From Terriglobia bacterium (GTDB taxonomy: Bacteria > Acidobacteriota > UBA6911), in the NCBI GenBank assembly GCA_020072565.1, contig JAIQGI010000002.1, positions 62,001 through 126,000 of the forward strand: a stretch of 64,000 nucleotides of DNA. Reading direction: 5' to 3'. The position numbers were made by a program, and so were the translations under genes. This document shows positions 18,556 through 27,419 of this stretch, one piece after another. The notes under the pieces are model-generated. The model saw only the letters and a list, made by a program, of their open reading frames with translations, ran no database searches and was not told where the DNA came from. Every line of letters begins with the position of its first letter. Within the stretch, counting starts at the first letter, position 1.

Positions 18556-19530
18556 TCATTGTTTGCCGGTTGGAGCGAAGTATCCCTTGCGATAGTGGAG
18601 CTGCAGGTTTTTTTCAGCCACCTTGACCTCGATCTTGCGATAGCCGCCGTCCCGCAGGAGATTGCTGGAAACATAGCCGATGTTGTATTGGCTGCGTAGC
18701 TCTTGGCTGATCTCCCGGAAGGAGCTATCCAATTCCTCAACCTGGAAGGGAAAGAGCGCTTGGCCGCCTGTCTCGGTGGCAAGCTGCCTCAATACTTTGT
18801 CTCCAGCCCTAGTGTCACCGCCGACCCCGAAAAATCCGCCGCGGTTGACACTGATCGAAAAAATCGTTGCTTCGGCGGTTACTGCCATCTGCCGAGCCCG
18901 CTCGAGAGTTTCCGTACTTGCCGAATCGTCTCCGTCGGACAAGATCACGATGGCCTTGCGGCCGGTCTCGCGAATCAGTTTCTCGTCGCAGGTTCTGACG
19001 ATAGCATCGTAGAGCGCGGTGTTGCCGGCGGCCTGCATCAACTTGATCTGCTTGGCAAGTTTGTTTGGGTCGTTGGTAAAGTCCTGGGACATTGTCACGG
19101 CAGAGTCAAACTCAACCAGCATGGCCCGATCACCTGGTTTCAGCACGGTGTAAAAAAAGTTGCTCGCTGCCTCCTGTTCAAATTTGAGTTTGGGTGCCAC
19201 ACTGTTGCTGGTGTCGACCAGCAGCCCCAATGTCAGCGGAAGATTGGCTTCGCGCGCAAAATTGGTGATCTCCTGCTTTTTCCCGTCCTCGTACACGGTG
19301 AAATCTTCGCGCGCCAGATTGGTTACAAAAGACTTGGTGTCCTTGTTATAGACCGAGACGAAGACATTGACCAGATCGACGGGAACCCGGTAGGTTTGGT
19401 CCGAGATCCGACCGGGAAGCCGCTGCTTGTCCGACTGCGCAGAGGTGCGCCCGGGGCCCTGGTTGGATTGCACATAAGGCTGCAAGACAAGGGTAAAACC
19501 GAAAGCAGCGGCCAGACCGAAGCGCAACAT
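18556..19530 (-). CDS. Secreted VWA-domain protein (acidobacterial VWFA-related type)
   Basis: 324 aa. A signal peptide (core FGLAAAFGFTLVLQPYV) precedes a segment with VPVDLVNVFVSVYNKDTKSF and the FTVYEDGKKQEITNFARE block. A von Willebrand A domain follows, with MIDAS-like DTSNS in LGLLVDTSNSVAPK and a later ILSDGDDSAS. Residue order and the VYEDGKKQ block match the VWFA-related family first described from Acidobacteria. Role unknown; probably extracellular protein binding. Start 19530 has AAAGG nine bases upstream; 19539 is an alternative. A good promoter lies directly upstream. Confidence 0.85.
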   Translation of the reverse strand: MLRFGLAAAFGFTLVLQPYVQSNQGPGRTSAQSDKQRLPGRISDQTYRVPVDLVNVFVSVYNKDTKSFVTNLAREDFTVYEDGKKQEITNFAREANLPLTLGLLVDTSNSVAPKLKFEQEAASNFFYTVLKPGDRAMLVEFDSAVTMSQDFTNDPNKLAKQIKLMQAAGNTALYDAIVRTCDEKLIRETGRKAIVILSDGDDSASTETLERARQMAVTAEATIFSISVNRGGFFGVGGDTRAGDKVLRQLATETGGQALFPFQVEELDSSFREISQELRSQYNIGYVSSNLLRDGGYRKIEVKVAEKNLQLHYRKGYFAPTGKQ

Positions 19531-19555
19531 TGACAGCATCCTTTTCCCCGTATCT

Positions 19556-19575
19556 CTAAGCAATGATAAGCTTAG
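19556..19575 (-). promoter_or_regulatory. Dyad over the predicted start point of the VWA gene
   Basis: CTAAGC (19556-19561) and GCTTAG (19570-19575) flank an 8-base A/T-rich centre. The dyad starts about seven bases after the -10 box, where a repressor would block initiation. It could equally be a 5' leader hairpin. Which protein binds is unknown. Confidence 0.4.
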
Positions 19576-19582
19576 CTTTTGG

Positions 19583-19611
19583 ATTATAAATTTCGGCCCC
19601 GGGCGAGTCAA
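19583..19611 (-). promoter_or_regulatory. Sigma-70 promoter of the VWA gene
   Basis: On the minus strand TTGACT (19611-19606), a 17-base spacer, then TATAAT (19588-19583). Five of six and six of six consensus matches with the ideal spacing. Transcription should begin near 19576, about 46 bases before the ATG at 19530. Confidence 0.75.
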
Positions 19612-19737
19612 GCCGCGCCTTTATGAAGCTGCGCTTCAGACACTGCGGGCAAAAAGCAGCATACAACGACACGAAGCATACGAATGGCGTCTGGGCAAGC
19701 GCAGTCGCCGCCTCTGCTGCCCACTGCATCCTCTGGG

Positions 19738-20709
19738 TTAAGTATTTGCTTCTGAATTATGGTGTTGAAGCAGAATCAGAAAATCCGTCAGCTCAGGCGG
19801 CAACCCGGCGGTGAAAGAGAGATTTTCTCCAGTTCGAGGGTGGCGGAATTCCAGCCGTTGGGCATGCAGGAAGTGCCGCCGCAGATCTCGGACTGCCGAT
19901 CGCAGCCGTGCATCTGCCAGGTTTCTTGAGCGGTTGCCGCCATAGAGGATGTCCCCTGCCACCGGGTGCCCCATCTGGGCGAGATGCACTCGAATCTGAT
20001 GGGTTCGACCGGTCTCTATGCGTACGCGCAGCAGGGAAAAGGGTCCATAATCCCCCGCTTCGCGATAGTGAGTGACTGCTGCGCGCCGCCGCCGGGAGCG
20101 TACGGAGATCTTCTTTCTGTCCCTGAGATCGCGACCCAGCGGCATGTCGATGGTTCCCGCAGGCGGGATGGGACGCCCGTAGACAAGAGCCAGGTATTCT
20201 TTTTTCACCTGGCGGCTCTTGAACTGGCGCGCAAGTGCCCGATGCGTTTCCAGATTCTTGGCTATCACCAGAAGGCCGCTGGTAAGCTTGTCGAGGCGGT
20301 GGACGATGCCTGGCCGCAAGGCGTCTCCGGTCTGCAGCGGGCCCAGGTGGTACAGCAGCGCATTGACCAGCGTCCCTGAAGGCACGCCGGCGCCGGCATG
20401 GCAGACCAGCCCGGCGGGTTTATCAACCACCGCGAGATCTTCATCCTGATAGATCACATGGAGGGGGATGTTCTCCGGCTGAGGCTGGAGCTGTGGAGAT
20501 GCGAGCTTCAGCTGGAGGGAAATGACGTCACCCGGCCTCAGCAGATAGCCGGTTTTTGTCCGGGAGTTGTTGACCAGAACGCTTCCGCTGCGGATCCATC
20601 CTTGTATCTGCGAACGACTTTGGCCCGGCTCCAGTTCCAACAGATAGCGGTCCAGCCGGACTCGTGCGGCATCAGATGGAACCTGGAAGCATTTGCTGTG
20701 ATCGATCAC
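19738..20709 (-). CDS. RluA-family 23S rRNA/tRNA pseudouridine synthase
   Basis: 323 aa. An S4-like RNA-binding start (RLDRYLLELEPGQSRSQIQGWIRSGSVLVN) is followed by the catalytic domain with the motif HRLDKLTSGLLVIAKN, whose Asp is the nucleophile, and the later GRTHQIRVHLAQMGHPVAGD block. S4 plus this catalytic core is the RluD/RluC arrangement. It overlaps the lgt stop by four bases, so the two are translationally coupled. Which uridines are modified cannot be decided from sequence alone. Confidence 0.93.
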   Translation of the reverse strand: MIDHSKCFQVPSDAARVRLDRYLLELEPGQSRSQIQGWIRSGSVLVNNSRTKTGYLLRPGDVISLQLKLASPQLQPQPENIPLHVIYQDEDLAVVDKPAGLVCHAGAGVPSGTLVNALLYHLGPLQTGDALRPGIVHRLDKLTSGLLVIAKNLETHRALARQFKSRQVKKEYLALVYGRPIPPAGTIDMPLGRDLRDRKKISVRSRRRRAAVTHYREAGDYGPFSLLRVRIETGRTHQIRVHLAQMGHPVAGDILYGGNRSRNLADARLRSAVRDLRRHFLHAQRLEFRHPRTGENLSFTAGLPPELTDFLILLQHHNSEANT

Positions 20710-21503
20710 ACCTCGGGCGCCTCACGGTGGCGATACCGCAGATAGAAAAAGGCTGCCGCCGCTCCCAGAATCGTCAAGATTCCTATGAATTGGGATATAG
20801 ACAGCAGGCCGTGCAACACGAATCCCCGATCCTCGTCGCCGCGGAAAAACTCGATGACGAACCGCAGCGCCGCATATGACATCAGATACTCCAGTATGAT
20901 TTGCCCGGTGAAATGTTTCTTGCCCAGCCGCCACATCAGAAAGATGAACAGCAACAACGTTCCCACGGATTCATAGATCTGCGTTGGATGGAGCGCGATA
21001 TTGAGCGGCACCCCGACGTTCTCAGCCGAGTACGGGTTGGTAAAAGTGATGCCCCAGGGCATGTGGGTCGGCTTCCCGTAACAGCAGCCCGCCGAGAGGC
21101 ATCCCAGGCGGCCAATCGACTGCCCCAATGCGATTCCAGGGGCGGTAATATCGGCCACCTGCCAGCTCGGAAGCTTGGACTTGCGCATATACCAGGCCGA
21201 GGCTGCCAGGGCCAGCAGCAGGCCTCCGTAATAAACGCCGCTGGACCGCAGAGTGGCAAGCGAGAAAATCTCGCGAGGATTCTCCGAGTAATAGGAGTAG
21301 TCCGATATGAAGAGCAGGAGTTTGGCGCCGACCAGGGCGGAGAAAATGATGATCAGTCCGAGGTTCCAGATGGAATCCGGATTCAGGCCTGCCTTGGCCG
21401 CGTTGCGGCTTGCCAGCCAGATCCCGACGATGAATGCCAGGGCCAGGAGCAGGCCGTAGGTGTGGATCGCGAGCGGACCCAATTCGAATAGTTTTGGATA
21501 CAT
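20706..21503 (-). CDS. lgt: Prolipoprotein diacylglyceryl transferase
   Basis: 265 aa multipass membrane enzyme. It transfers diacylglycerol from phosphatidylglycerol to the lipobox Cys of prelipoproteins, such as the pump adaptor and the cytochrome peroxidase of this window. Visible: LGPLAIHTYGLLLALAFIVG start, GIALGQSIGRLGCLSAGCCYG (the Lgt signature region) and a C-terminal PTQIYESVGTLLLF segment. About seven hydrophobic helices. Nine bases separate it from the EF-G-like gene upstream. Confidence 0.94.
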   Translation of the reverse strand: MYPKLFELGPLAIHTYGLLLALAFIVGIWLASRNAAKAGLNPDSIWNLGLIIIFSALVGAKLLLFISDYSYYSENPREIFSLATLRSSGVYYGGLLLALAASAWYMRKSKLPSWQVADITAPGIALGQSIGRLGCLSAGCCYGKPTHMPWGITFTNPYSAENVGVPLNIALHPTQIYESVGTLLLFIFLMWRLGKKHFTGQIILEYLMSYAALRFVIEFFRGDEDRGFVLHGLLSISQFIGILTILGAAAAFFYLRYRHREAPEV

Positions 21504-21512
21504 AGAGTCGTT

Positions 21513-23603
21513 TTATTCTTCCTCTGCCTTTTTGTCCTTGTTGGCTTCCTCGATGATCTTCTGGGCGATATGGGCCGGAACTTCATCGTAGTGTGAGAAC
21601 TCCATGTGGTAGACGCCGCGACCGCCGGTCATCGAGGTCAGGACCGGCGCATAGGTGACCATTTCGGCCATGGGGACCTCGGCTTTGATGACCTGCATAT
21701 CCCGTTTCATGTCCATGCCCTGAAGCCTTCCGCGCCTGCTGGTCAGATCACCCATCAAATCGCCGGCATACTCCTGCGGGGTGATGATCTCCACATCCAT
21801 GATGGGCTCGAGCAGGACGGGCTGGGCCTGTTCCATGGCTTTCTTGAATGCCAGGCTGCCGGCAATCTTGAATGCCATTTCCGATGAATCCACGGGGTGA
21901 TAACTGCCGTCGTAGAGGATGACCTTAAAGTCGACCACCGGGAAGCCGGCCAGATAGCCTCTCCCGGCCGACTCGATGACTCCCTTTTCCACGGCAGGGA
22001 TGAAGTTCCGCGGAATGGAACCGCCGAAGATCTCATCCACGAACTCGAAGCTCCCGCCGCGCGGCAAGGGTTCCATCCTGATCCAGCAGTCACCGAATTG
22101 CCCGTGACCGCCGGTCTGCTTCTTGTGCCTCCCCTGGACATCCGCCCTCCCCCTTATGGTTTCGCGATAGGGGACCTTGGGAGTTTTCAGGATTACCTCG
22201 ACGCCGTAACGCTTGCGCATTTTGGCGACGGTCACTTCGACGTGGAGCTGGCCGGCGCCTGACAGCAGCAGCTGTTTGGTTTGGGGATCGCGATTGTATT
22301 TGATTGCCGGGTCTTCCTCGGCGATGCGTGCCAGGGCATTGCTGATCTTGTCCTCGTCCCCTCTGGCTTTGGGTTCAATCGCGAAGGTGATGGACGGCTC
22401 GGGAATCTCCACGGCAGGGAACAGGATGGGCTGGGAAGGATCGCAGAGGGTGTCGCCCGTGCTGGTCTCCCGCAGCTTGGTCACGGCGAAGAAGTCGCCT
22501 GCATGAACCTCTCCCACCGGAGTCATGGTCTTGCCCTGCAAGCCTTGGAGCGGGCCGAACTTCTCCTGCTTGCCTTTGGTTTGATTATTGTAGGTCGTAT
22601 CCGACCGCATAACGCCCGAGTAGAGGCGGATAATGCTGATGCGTCCGGTAAACGGGTCCGCAACTGTCTTGACCACGTAGGCGGCGTAAGGGTCCTTGCT
22701 GCTGACGTCGCGTTCCACCGGTTCGTTGGTCTTGGGATTGATGCCGGCCACCTTTTCGATGCCGGGAGGCGGAAGGAGGTCCACGATGGCGTCCAAAATC
22801 TGCGGGACGCCGATGTTGAAATTGGCGCTCGTGCAGAGGATGGGGAACAGGTTGCGGGCATGAACGCTCTTTTTTAGGCCCTGCAGCAGATCGGAAGGCG
22901 ACAACGTACCCTCGGCGAAAAACTTCTCCATCAGTTCGTCGCTCCCCTCGGCCACCATCTCGATCAGCTTTTCCCGCGCCTGTTGCAGTGTTTCCTTATG
23001 CTCGGCTGGCACCTCTGCGGTCTGGAATTTTCCGGCCCCATCTCTCTCGAAGCGATAGGCCTTGCCGGCGAGGATATCGATCACACCCGTGAACTCGCGT
23101 TCGGAGCCGATGGGAAGCTGGATCGGAACCCCGGAGCGGCCGAAGGCCTCTTCAATTGAAGCCAGCGCCCGCTCAAAGCTGGCATTGTCACGATCCATTT
23201 TGTTGATGACCAGGATGCGCGGCAGATCGAACTCCGTTGCATATTCCCATACCTTCTCGGTCTGAACCTCCACTCCTGCGACGGCATCGATGACAACGAC
23301 AGCCGCATCGGCGGCGCGCAGAACCAGCTTGGTATCCGTCAGGAAGGGGCGATACCCCGGCGTATCGAGGATGTTGATTTTCTTCTTGTTCCACTCGCAA
23401 TAAGCCAATGCGCTGCTTATGGAGATCTTGCGTTCAATTTCCTCCTCTTCGTAGTCGGTAACTGTGTTCCCGTCCTCGACACGGGCAAGCCGATTGATGG
23501 CGCCGGCATCGAACAGCATGGCCGAAGTCAGAGATGTCTTGCCTGAAGTGCCATGCCCGATGATCGCGACATTCCGTATGGATTCACTCTCGTAAACCCT
23601 CAT
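21513..23603 (-). CDS. Elongation factor G-like translational GTPase (EF-G type 2)
   Basis: 696 aa. GTPase motifs: IIGHGTSGKTSL (P-loop), DTPGYRPF, NKMDRDNASF. Domains II to V follow in EF-G order, with TGGHGQFGDCWIRMEPL in domain IV and a closing EFSHYDEVPAHIAQKIIEEANK. The switch I segment reads RKISISSALAYCEW, not the RGITI form of canonical EF-G, and the P-loop is GHGTSGKT. These features fit the EF-G2-like paralogue common outside Proteobacteria, whose role is less certain than translocation by FusA. AAAGGAG lies six bases before the ATG. It heads a leftward run with lgt and the pseudouridine synthase. Confidence 0.85.
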   Translation of the reverse strand: MRVYESESIRNVAIIGHGTSGKTSLTSAMLFDAGAINRLARVEDGNTVTDYEEEEIERKISISSALAYCEWNKKKINILDTPGYRPFLTDTKLVLRAADAAVVVIDAVAGVEVQTEKVWEYATEFDLPRILVINKMDRDNASFERALASIEEAFGRSGVPIQLPIGSEREFTGVIDILAGKAYRFERDGAGKFQTAEVPAEHKETLQQAREKLIEMVAEGSDELMEKFFAEGTLSPSDLLQGLKKSVHARNLFPILCTSANFNIGVPQILDAIVDLLPPPGIEKVAGINPKTNEPVERDVSSKDPYAAYVVKTVADPFTGRISIIRLYSGVMRSDTTYNNQTKGKQEKFGPLQGLQGKTMTPVGEVHAGDFFAVTKLRETSTGDTLCDPSQPILFPAVEIPEPSITFAIEPKARGDEDKISNALARIAEEDPAIKYNRDPQTKQLLLSGAGQLHVEVTVAKMRKRYGVEVILKTPKVPYRETIRGRADVQGRHKKQTGGHGQFGDCWIRMEPLPRGGSFEFVDEIFGGSIPRNFIPAVEKGVIESAGRGYLAGFPVVDFKVILYDGSYHPVDSSEMAFKIAGSLAFKKAMEQAQPVLLEPIMDVEIITPQEYAGDLMGDLTSRRGRLQGMDMKRDMQVIKAEVPMAEMVTYAPVLTSMTGGRGVYHMEFSHYDEVPAHIAQKIIEEANKDKKAEEE

Positions 23604-23966
23604 AGAAGGCTCCTTTCAGAAGGGGTCATATGTATGAGTTCAAAAAGATAGTGATAGTACCACAGGCACGGACGTGCCGCAACGATGCCGAAGGCGAGTT
23701 CCGCGGCTCCAAAAATCCCAACGCAGAGATCGCTGAGATTGCCGAGGAATGTGGTGTTTTCAATGTGTCTTTCTCTGCATGCCCCCCGCTCTCTGTTGAG
23801 ATTTCTGATATGCGCCTATGCGGCGACCCGGGTCCGCCCAGGCCATGAAACGGTTGAAACACGCCACGACGATCTGAGTGCATGTCCTATAATGGTGGTT
23901 GCTGAAGCGGTGCGGCCCATGCGGTGATATACTTGGCGCGGCAGGCAACGCAATTCTGGAGGAATC
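23604..23966. other. 363-base divergent intergenic region with short repeat relics
   Basis: No convincing gene. It holds a palindrome GGCACG-GA-CGTGCC (23665-23678) and three imperfect 9-base units CGCAGAGAT, CGCTGAGAT, TGCCGAGGA (23722-23748). These resemble the CGCAGAGA-type low-grade repeats I recall from environmental genomes. Promoters for the EF-G-like and glutaminyl-cyclase genes should lie here, but I find no clear hexamer pair. Confidence 0.5.
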
Positions 23967-24866
23967 ATGCGCAACGCAATCCGCATTCATCTGATTCTGG
24001 TGATGTTCGCTTCCGCCGCTTGCGCCCAGTCTCCGAGCGCAGCAACGCCGCCATTAAGCGGCGAAAAAGCCATGGAGCATGTCCGCGCCCAGGTTGCATT
24101 CGGACCCCGTCCGCCGGGATCCGAAGCGCTGGAACGGTGCCGGGAGTACCTGGTCCGGCAACTCGAAGGCTTCGGCTATCAGGTCGAGAAGGACACTTTT
24201 GAAGCGGCCACCCCCTATGGACCGAAGAAGATGGTCAATCTCATCGCGCGCAAGAAATTGGGGGGCGACAGCATCATCGCGATGGCGAGTCACTACGACA
24301 CCAAGTACTTCGAGAAGGTGCGCTTTGTCGGTGCCAACGACGCGGGAAGCAGCACGGGTTTGCTGCTGGAACTGGCCCGGGTGCTTGCCGCCAGGAAGGA
24401 CAGTTTTGATTATTGGTTCCTCTTTCTCGACGGCGAAGAGGCCTTCATCGATTGGAGCACATTCGACAGTACCTATGGCAGCCGGCACCTCGCCAAACGA
24501 TGGCAGGAAGAGGGAACGGCCCCTAAGGTGCGTGCTCTCATCCTCCTGGACATGATCGGCGATAAAAACCTCGATCTGCTCAAAGATACCAACTCCACAC
24601 CTTGGTTGATGGATCTCGTCTGGAATACGGCCGTCGAGGAGGGCTTCCGCGATATTCTCTCTAACACACCGTCTGCCGTGGAGGACGATCACATACCGTT
24701 CCTCGATGTCAAGATTCCCTGCGTGGACATTATCGATTTGAACTACACCCCGTGGCACACGGAGGGCGACACCCTGGATAAGATCAGTGCCGCGAGCATG
24801 GAGAAAGTGGGGAAACTGGTGCTTGCCGTGCTGCCGAAGCTGGAGCGCAGGCTGACAGGCCGTTGA
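23967..24866 (+). CDS. Glutaminyl-peptide cyclotransferase-like M28 family protein, exported
   Basis: 299 aa. A signal peptide ends near FASAACAQS, possibly with a lipobox Cys. The M28 zinc fold follows: ASHYDTKYFEKVRFVGANDAGSSTGLLLELARVL, then FLDGEEAFIDWSTFDSTYGSRHLA, DDHIPFLDVKIPCVDIIDL and WHTEGDTLDKIS. The DGEEAF-W-YGSRHLA order is that of QPCT-type glutaminyl cyclases rather than aminopeptidases, so it probably converts N-terminal Gln to pyroglutamate in the periplasm. GGAGG precedes the ATG by six bases. Confidence 0.87.
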   Translation: MRNAIRIHLILVMFASAACAQSPSAATPPLSGEKAMEHVRAQVAFGPRPPGSEALERCREYLVRQLEGFGYQVEKDTFEAATPYGPKKMVNLIARKKLGGDSIIAMASHYDTKYFEKVRFVGANDAGSSTGLLLELARVLAARKDSFDYWFLFLDGEEAFIDWSTFDSTYGSRHLAKRWQEEGTAPKVRALILLDMIGDKNLDLLKDTNSTPWLMDLVWNTAVEEGFRDILSNTPSAVEDDHIPFLDVKIPCVDIIDLNYTPWHTEGDTLDKISAASMEKVGKLVLAVLPKLERRLTGR

Positions 24867-24961
24867 TCTGCTCTGTTATATCCCTTGCGTGTGCGGCAGG
24901 CTCTTGGTGCACGCCGCCACAAAGAGATGTGGATGTCCCGAAGACTCGATGAAGCGAAGGC

Positions 24962-27373
24962 CTACTCTTCCTCGTAGGGTTCTTTAAAGCCGCATTTCCT
25001 GTCGTTGCAGAACCGCAAGGTGCCCGAGCGCTTGGTGGTTTTTACAACAGTAAAAGCCGCGCTGCATTTTGGGCACGGTTTGGCCACCGGCTTGTTCCAA
25101 AGCACAAAGTCGCACTCGGGGTAATTGGAGCAGCCGTAGAAGGTCTTGCCGCGCCGGGACTTCCGCTCCACGATCTCCCCGCCGCAGCCCCGGGGGCACT
25201 GGACACCCGTGGTTTTAAGCTTGATGTACTTGCAGTTCGGGTAGTCGCTGCAGGCCGTGTATGCGCCAAAACGCCCGTGCTTGACGGCCAGGTGCTTCCC
25301 GCACACGGGACATTTTTCTTCGAGTGGGATGTCCTGTTTGACCTCGACGGAATCGGTCCCGGTTACGATCTTCTTGGTGTTGCGGCATTCGGGATAGCCG
25401 GAGCAGGCGAGGAACTCGCCGAAACGGCCCCTTTTCAGGACCATCGGCCGGCCGCATTTTTCGCACTCGATCTCTTCGACCTCCGGCGCATCGGTACCGG
25501 CCTCGGTGCCGTTCTTCGGAATCTCGCGGGTGTTTTTGCATTCCGGGTAGGCAGAGCAGGCCATGAAACGCCCGAACTTGCCCCACTTGATCACCATGCC
25601 GCTGCCGCACTTCTCGCAGACTTCGTCGGTGGGGATCTCCTCGGTTTTGACGTCCCGCATGTGGGTTACGGCGGCGGCGAGTCGTTGCGAGAAGCGCTGC
25701 CAGAAGCTGCGCATGGCATCCTGCCATCGTTCGCGTCCCGATTCGATCCGGTCCAGATGGTCCTCCATGCGGGCCGTGTATTCGTAGTCGAATATGTCCC
25801 TGAAGCTCTCGATCAGCAGATCTACCACCAATTCGCCAGTCTCGGTCGGATAGAATCTCCCCTGTCGCTTGTGGACGTATTCGCGGTCTTGAATAGTGCT
25901 GAGGATGGAAGCATAGGTGCTGGGACGTCCGATGCCGCGCGCTTCCAGGGATTTAACCAGGCTGGCTTCGTTGTATCGCGGAGGTGGTTGGGTGAAGTGC
26001 TGCGTCGGTTGCAGGGCTTTGACTTCCAGGTGCTCGCCTTCGGCAAGCTCCGGCAACAGGGCTTCCTGGTCTTCAGCCTGCGCTTCAGGCTTGCTTGCCG
26101 CAGGTTTGGCCTCCCGGTAGACAGCCAGGAAACCGTCGAACTTGAGCACCGATCCGGTGGCCTTGAATTCCACTCGGCCCGCCTCGATGACGACGTCTGT
26201 CTGATCAAAAAGGGCAGGGCTCATTTGGGAAGCAACAAACCTCTGCCAGATCAGCCTGTAAAGCTTCCAGAGGTCCGGTTCCAGTAGATGCTCGAGGCCT
26301 TCCGGAGAGCGCGCCGCCGACGTCGGGCGAATGGCTTCATGTGCTTCCTGAGCCGTCTTTTTTGATTTGTAGTAAATCGGATGATGCGGCAGATAGGATT
26401 GCCCGTACTGGCTCCGGATCAAGTCGCGCACCTCGCTCAGTGCGGTCTCAGCGACACGCGTGGAGTCCGTGCGCATGTAGGTTATCAGCCCGACGGCCCC
26501 TTCCTCCCCGATCTCGACTCCTTCATACAGCCTCTGCGCCAGGAGCATCGTCTTTTTGACGGTAAAGCTCAGCGTGTGCGCAGCCTCCTGTTGCAGGTTG
26601 CTGGTGATGAAGGGAGGCACGGGATAGCGCTTTTTTTCTCTGCGGTGAATCTTCTGGACCACAAATGCGGCCCCGCGCAATTCCTCGACAATCGCATGCG
26701 CCGTCTCTCCGTCGCTGACTTTCCATTTCTCTCCATTTACGCTGGTGGCCTTGGCGGTGAACTCCGGGGGAACGTGGCCGCCGAGGCGCGCGGCCAGATT
26801 CCAGTATTCTTCCGACTTGAACGCTCGAATTTCCTGCTCCCGATCTACGATCATGCGCAAGGCTACTGTCTGGACGCGGCCCGCGGACAAGCCCCGCCTG
26901 ACCTTGTCCCAGAGTAAGGGGCTGATCTTGTAGCCGACAAGGCGGTCCAGAATGCGGCGCGCCAGTTGGGCTTCTACCTTGTGGGCGTTGACCCGCCCGG
27001 GATGCTGGAATGCTTCTTCGATCGCGTTCCTGGTGATCTCGTGAAACAGGACCCGATAGATTTCCTTCGACTTGCTGCCCAGTTCTTCGGCCAGATGCTG
27101 GCAGATCGCCTCTCCTTCACGATCAGGGTCTGCCGCTAGATAGATGACCTTGGAGGTCTTAGCGGCAGCCCGGAGTTCCCGGACCACCTTTTCTTTGGAG
27201 GGGATGATGCCGTAGTGGGGCGTGAAATCATCGTCGACATCGACACCCAGCTTGTTTTTGGGCAGGTCCTTGATGTGTCCGACGGAAGCCTTAACGTCAA
27301 AACCCCTGCCAAGGTATTTCTTGATGGTCTTGGCTTTGGCCGGCGATTCGACGATTACCAGTGAGTTTGCCAT
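24962..27373 (-). CDS. topA: DNA topoisomerase I
   Basis: 803 aa type IA topoisomerase relaxing negative supercoils. TOPRIM start SLVIVESPAKAKTIKKYLG, DPDREGEAICQHLAEEL (metal acidic triad), catalytic Tyr in LITYMRTDSTRVAE, GLSAGRVQTVALRMI. The C-terminus carries four Cys4 zinc ribbons, about residues 575-790, each with CEKCG/CPKC plus a YPEC-type second half; several are of the F-x-ACS-x-YPEC kind. Full length. Almost no 5' leader or ribosome site can be seen before the ATG at 27373. Confidence 0.96.
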   Translation of the reverse strand: MANSLVIVESPAKAKTIKKYLGRGFDVKASVGHIKDLPKNKLGVDVDDDFTPHYGIIPSKEKVVRELRAAAKTSKVIYLAADPDREGEAICQHLAEELGSKSKEIYRVLFHEITRNAIEEAFQHPGRVNAHKVEAQLARRILDRLVGYKISPLLWDKVRRGLSAGRVQTVALRMIVDREQEIRAFKSEEYWNLAARLGGHVPPEFTAKATSVNGEKWKVSDGETAHAIVEELRGAAFVVQKIHRREKKRYPVPPFITSNLQQEAAHTLSFTVKKTMLLAQRLYEGVEIGEEGAVGLITYMRTDSTRVAETALSEVRDLIRSQYGQSYLPHHPIYYKSKKTAQEAHEAIRPTSAARSPEGLEHLLEPDLWKLYRLIWQRFVASQMSPALFDQTDVVIEAGRVEFKATGSVLKFDGFLAVYREAKPAASKPEAQAEDQEALLPELAEGEHLEVKALQPTQHFTQPPPRYNEASLVKSLEARGIGRPSTYASILSTIQDREYVHKRQGRFYPTETGELVVDLLIESFRDIFDYEYTARMEDHLDRIESGRERWQDAMRSFWQRFSQRLAAAVTHMRDVKTEEIPTDEVCEKCGSGMVIKWGKFGRFMACSAYPECKNTREIPKNGTEAGTDAPEVEEIECEKCGRPMVLKRGRFGEFLACSGYPECRNTKKIVTGTDSVEVKQDIPLEEKCPVCGKHLAVKHGRFGAYTACSDYPNCKYIKLKTTGVQCPRGCGGEIVERKSRRGKTFYGCSNYPECDFVLWNKPVAKPCPKCSAAFTVVKTTKRSGTLRFCNDRKCGFKEPYEEE

Positions 27374-27385
27374 AAGAGGGCGCAG

Positions 27386-27413
27386 ACTATACCAGTGATT
27401 CCCAAAATTCCAA
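27386..27413 (-). promoter_or_regulatory. Possible promoter of topA
   Basis: On the minus strand TTGGAA (27413-27408) and TATAGT (27391-27386) are separated by 16 bases. If real, transcription would begin only about six bases before the topA ATG, implying a leaderless or nearly leaderless message, consistent with the missing ribosome site. Read-through from dprA, which ends at 27420, is the alternative. Confidence 0.35.
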
Positions 27414-27419
27414 ACAAAA

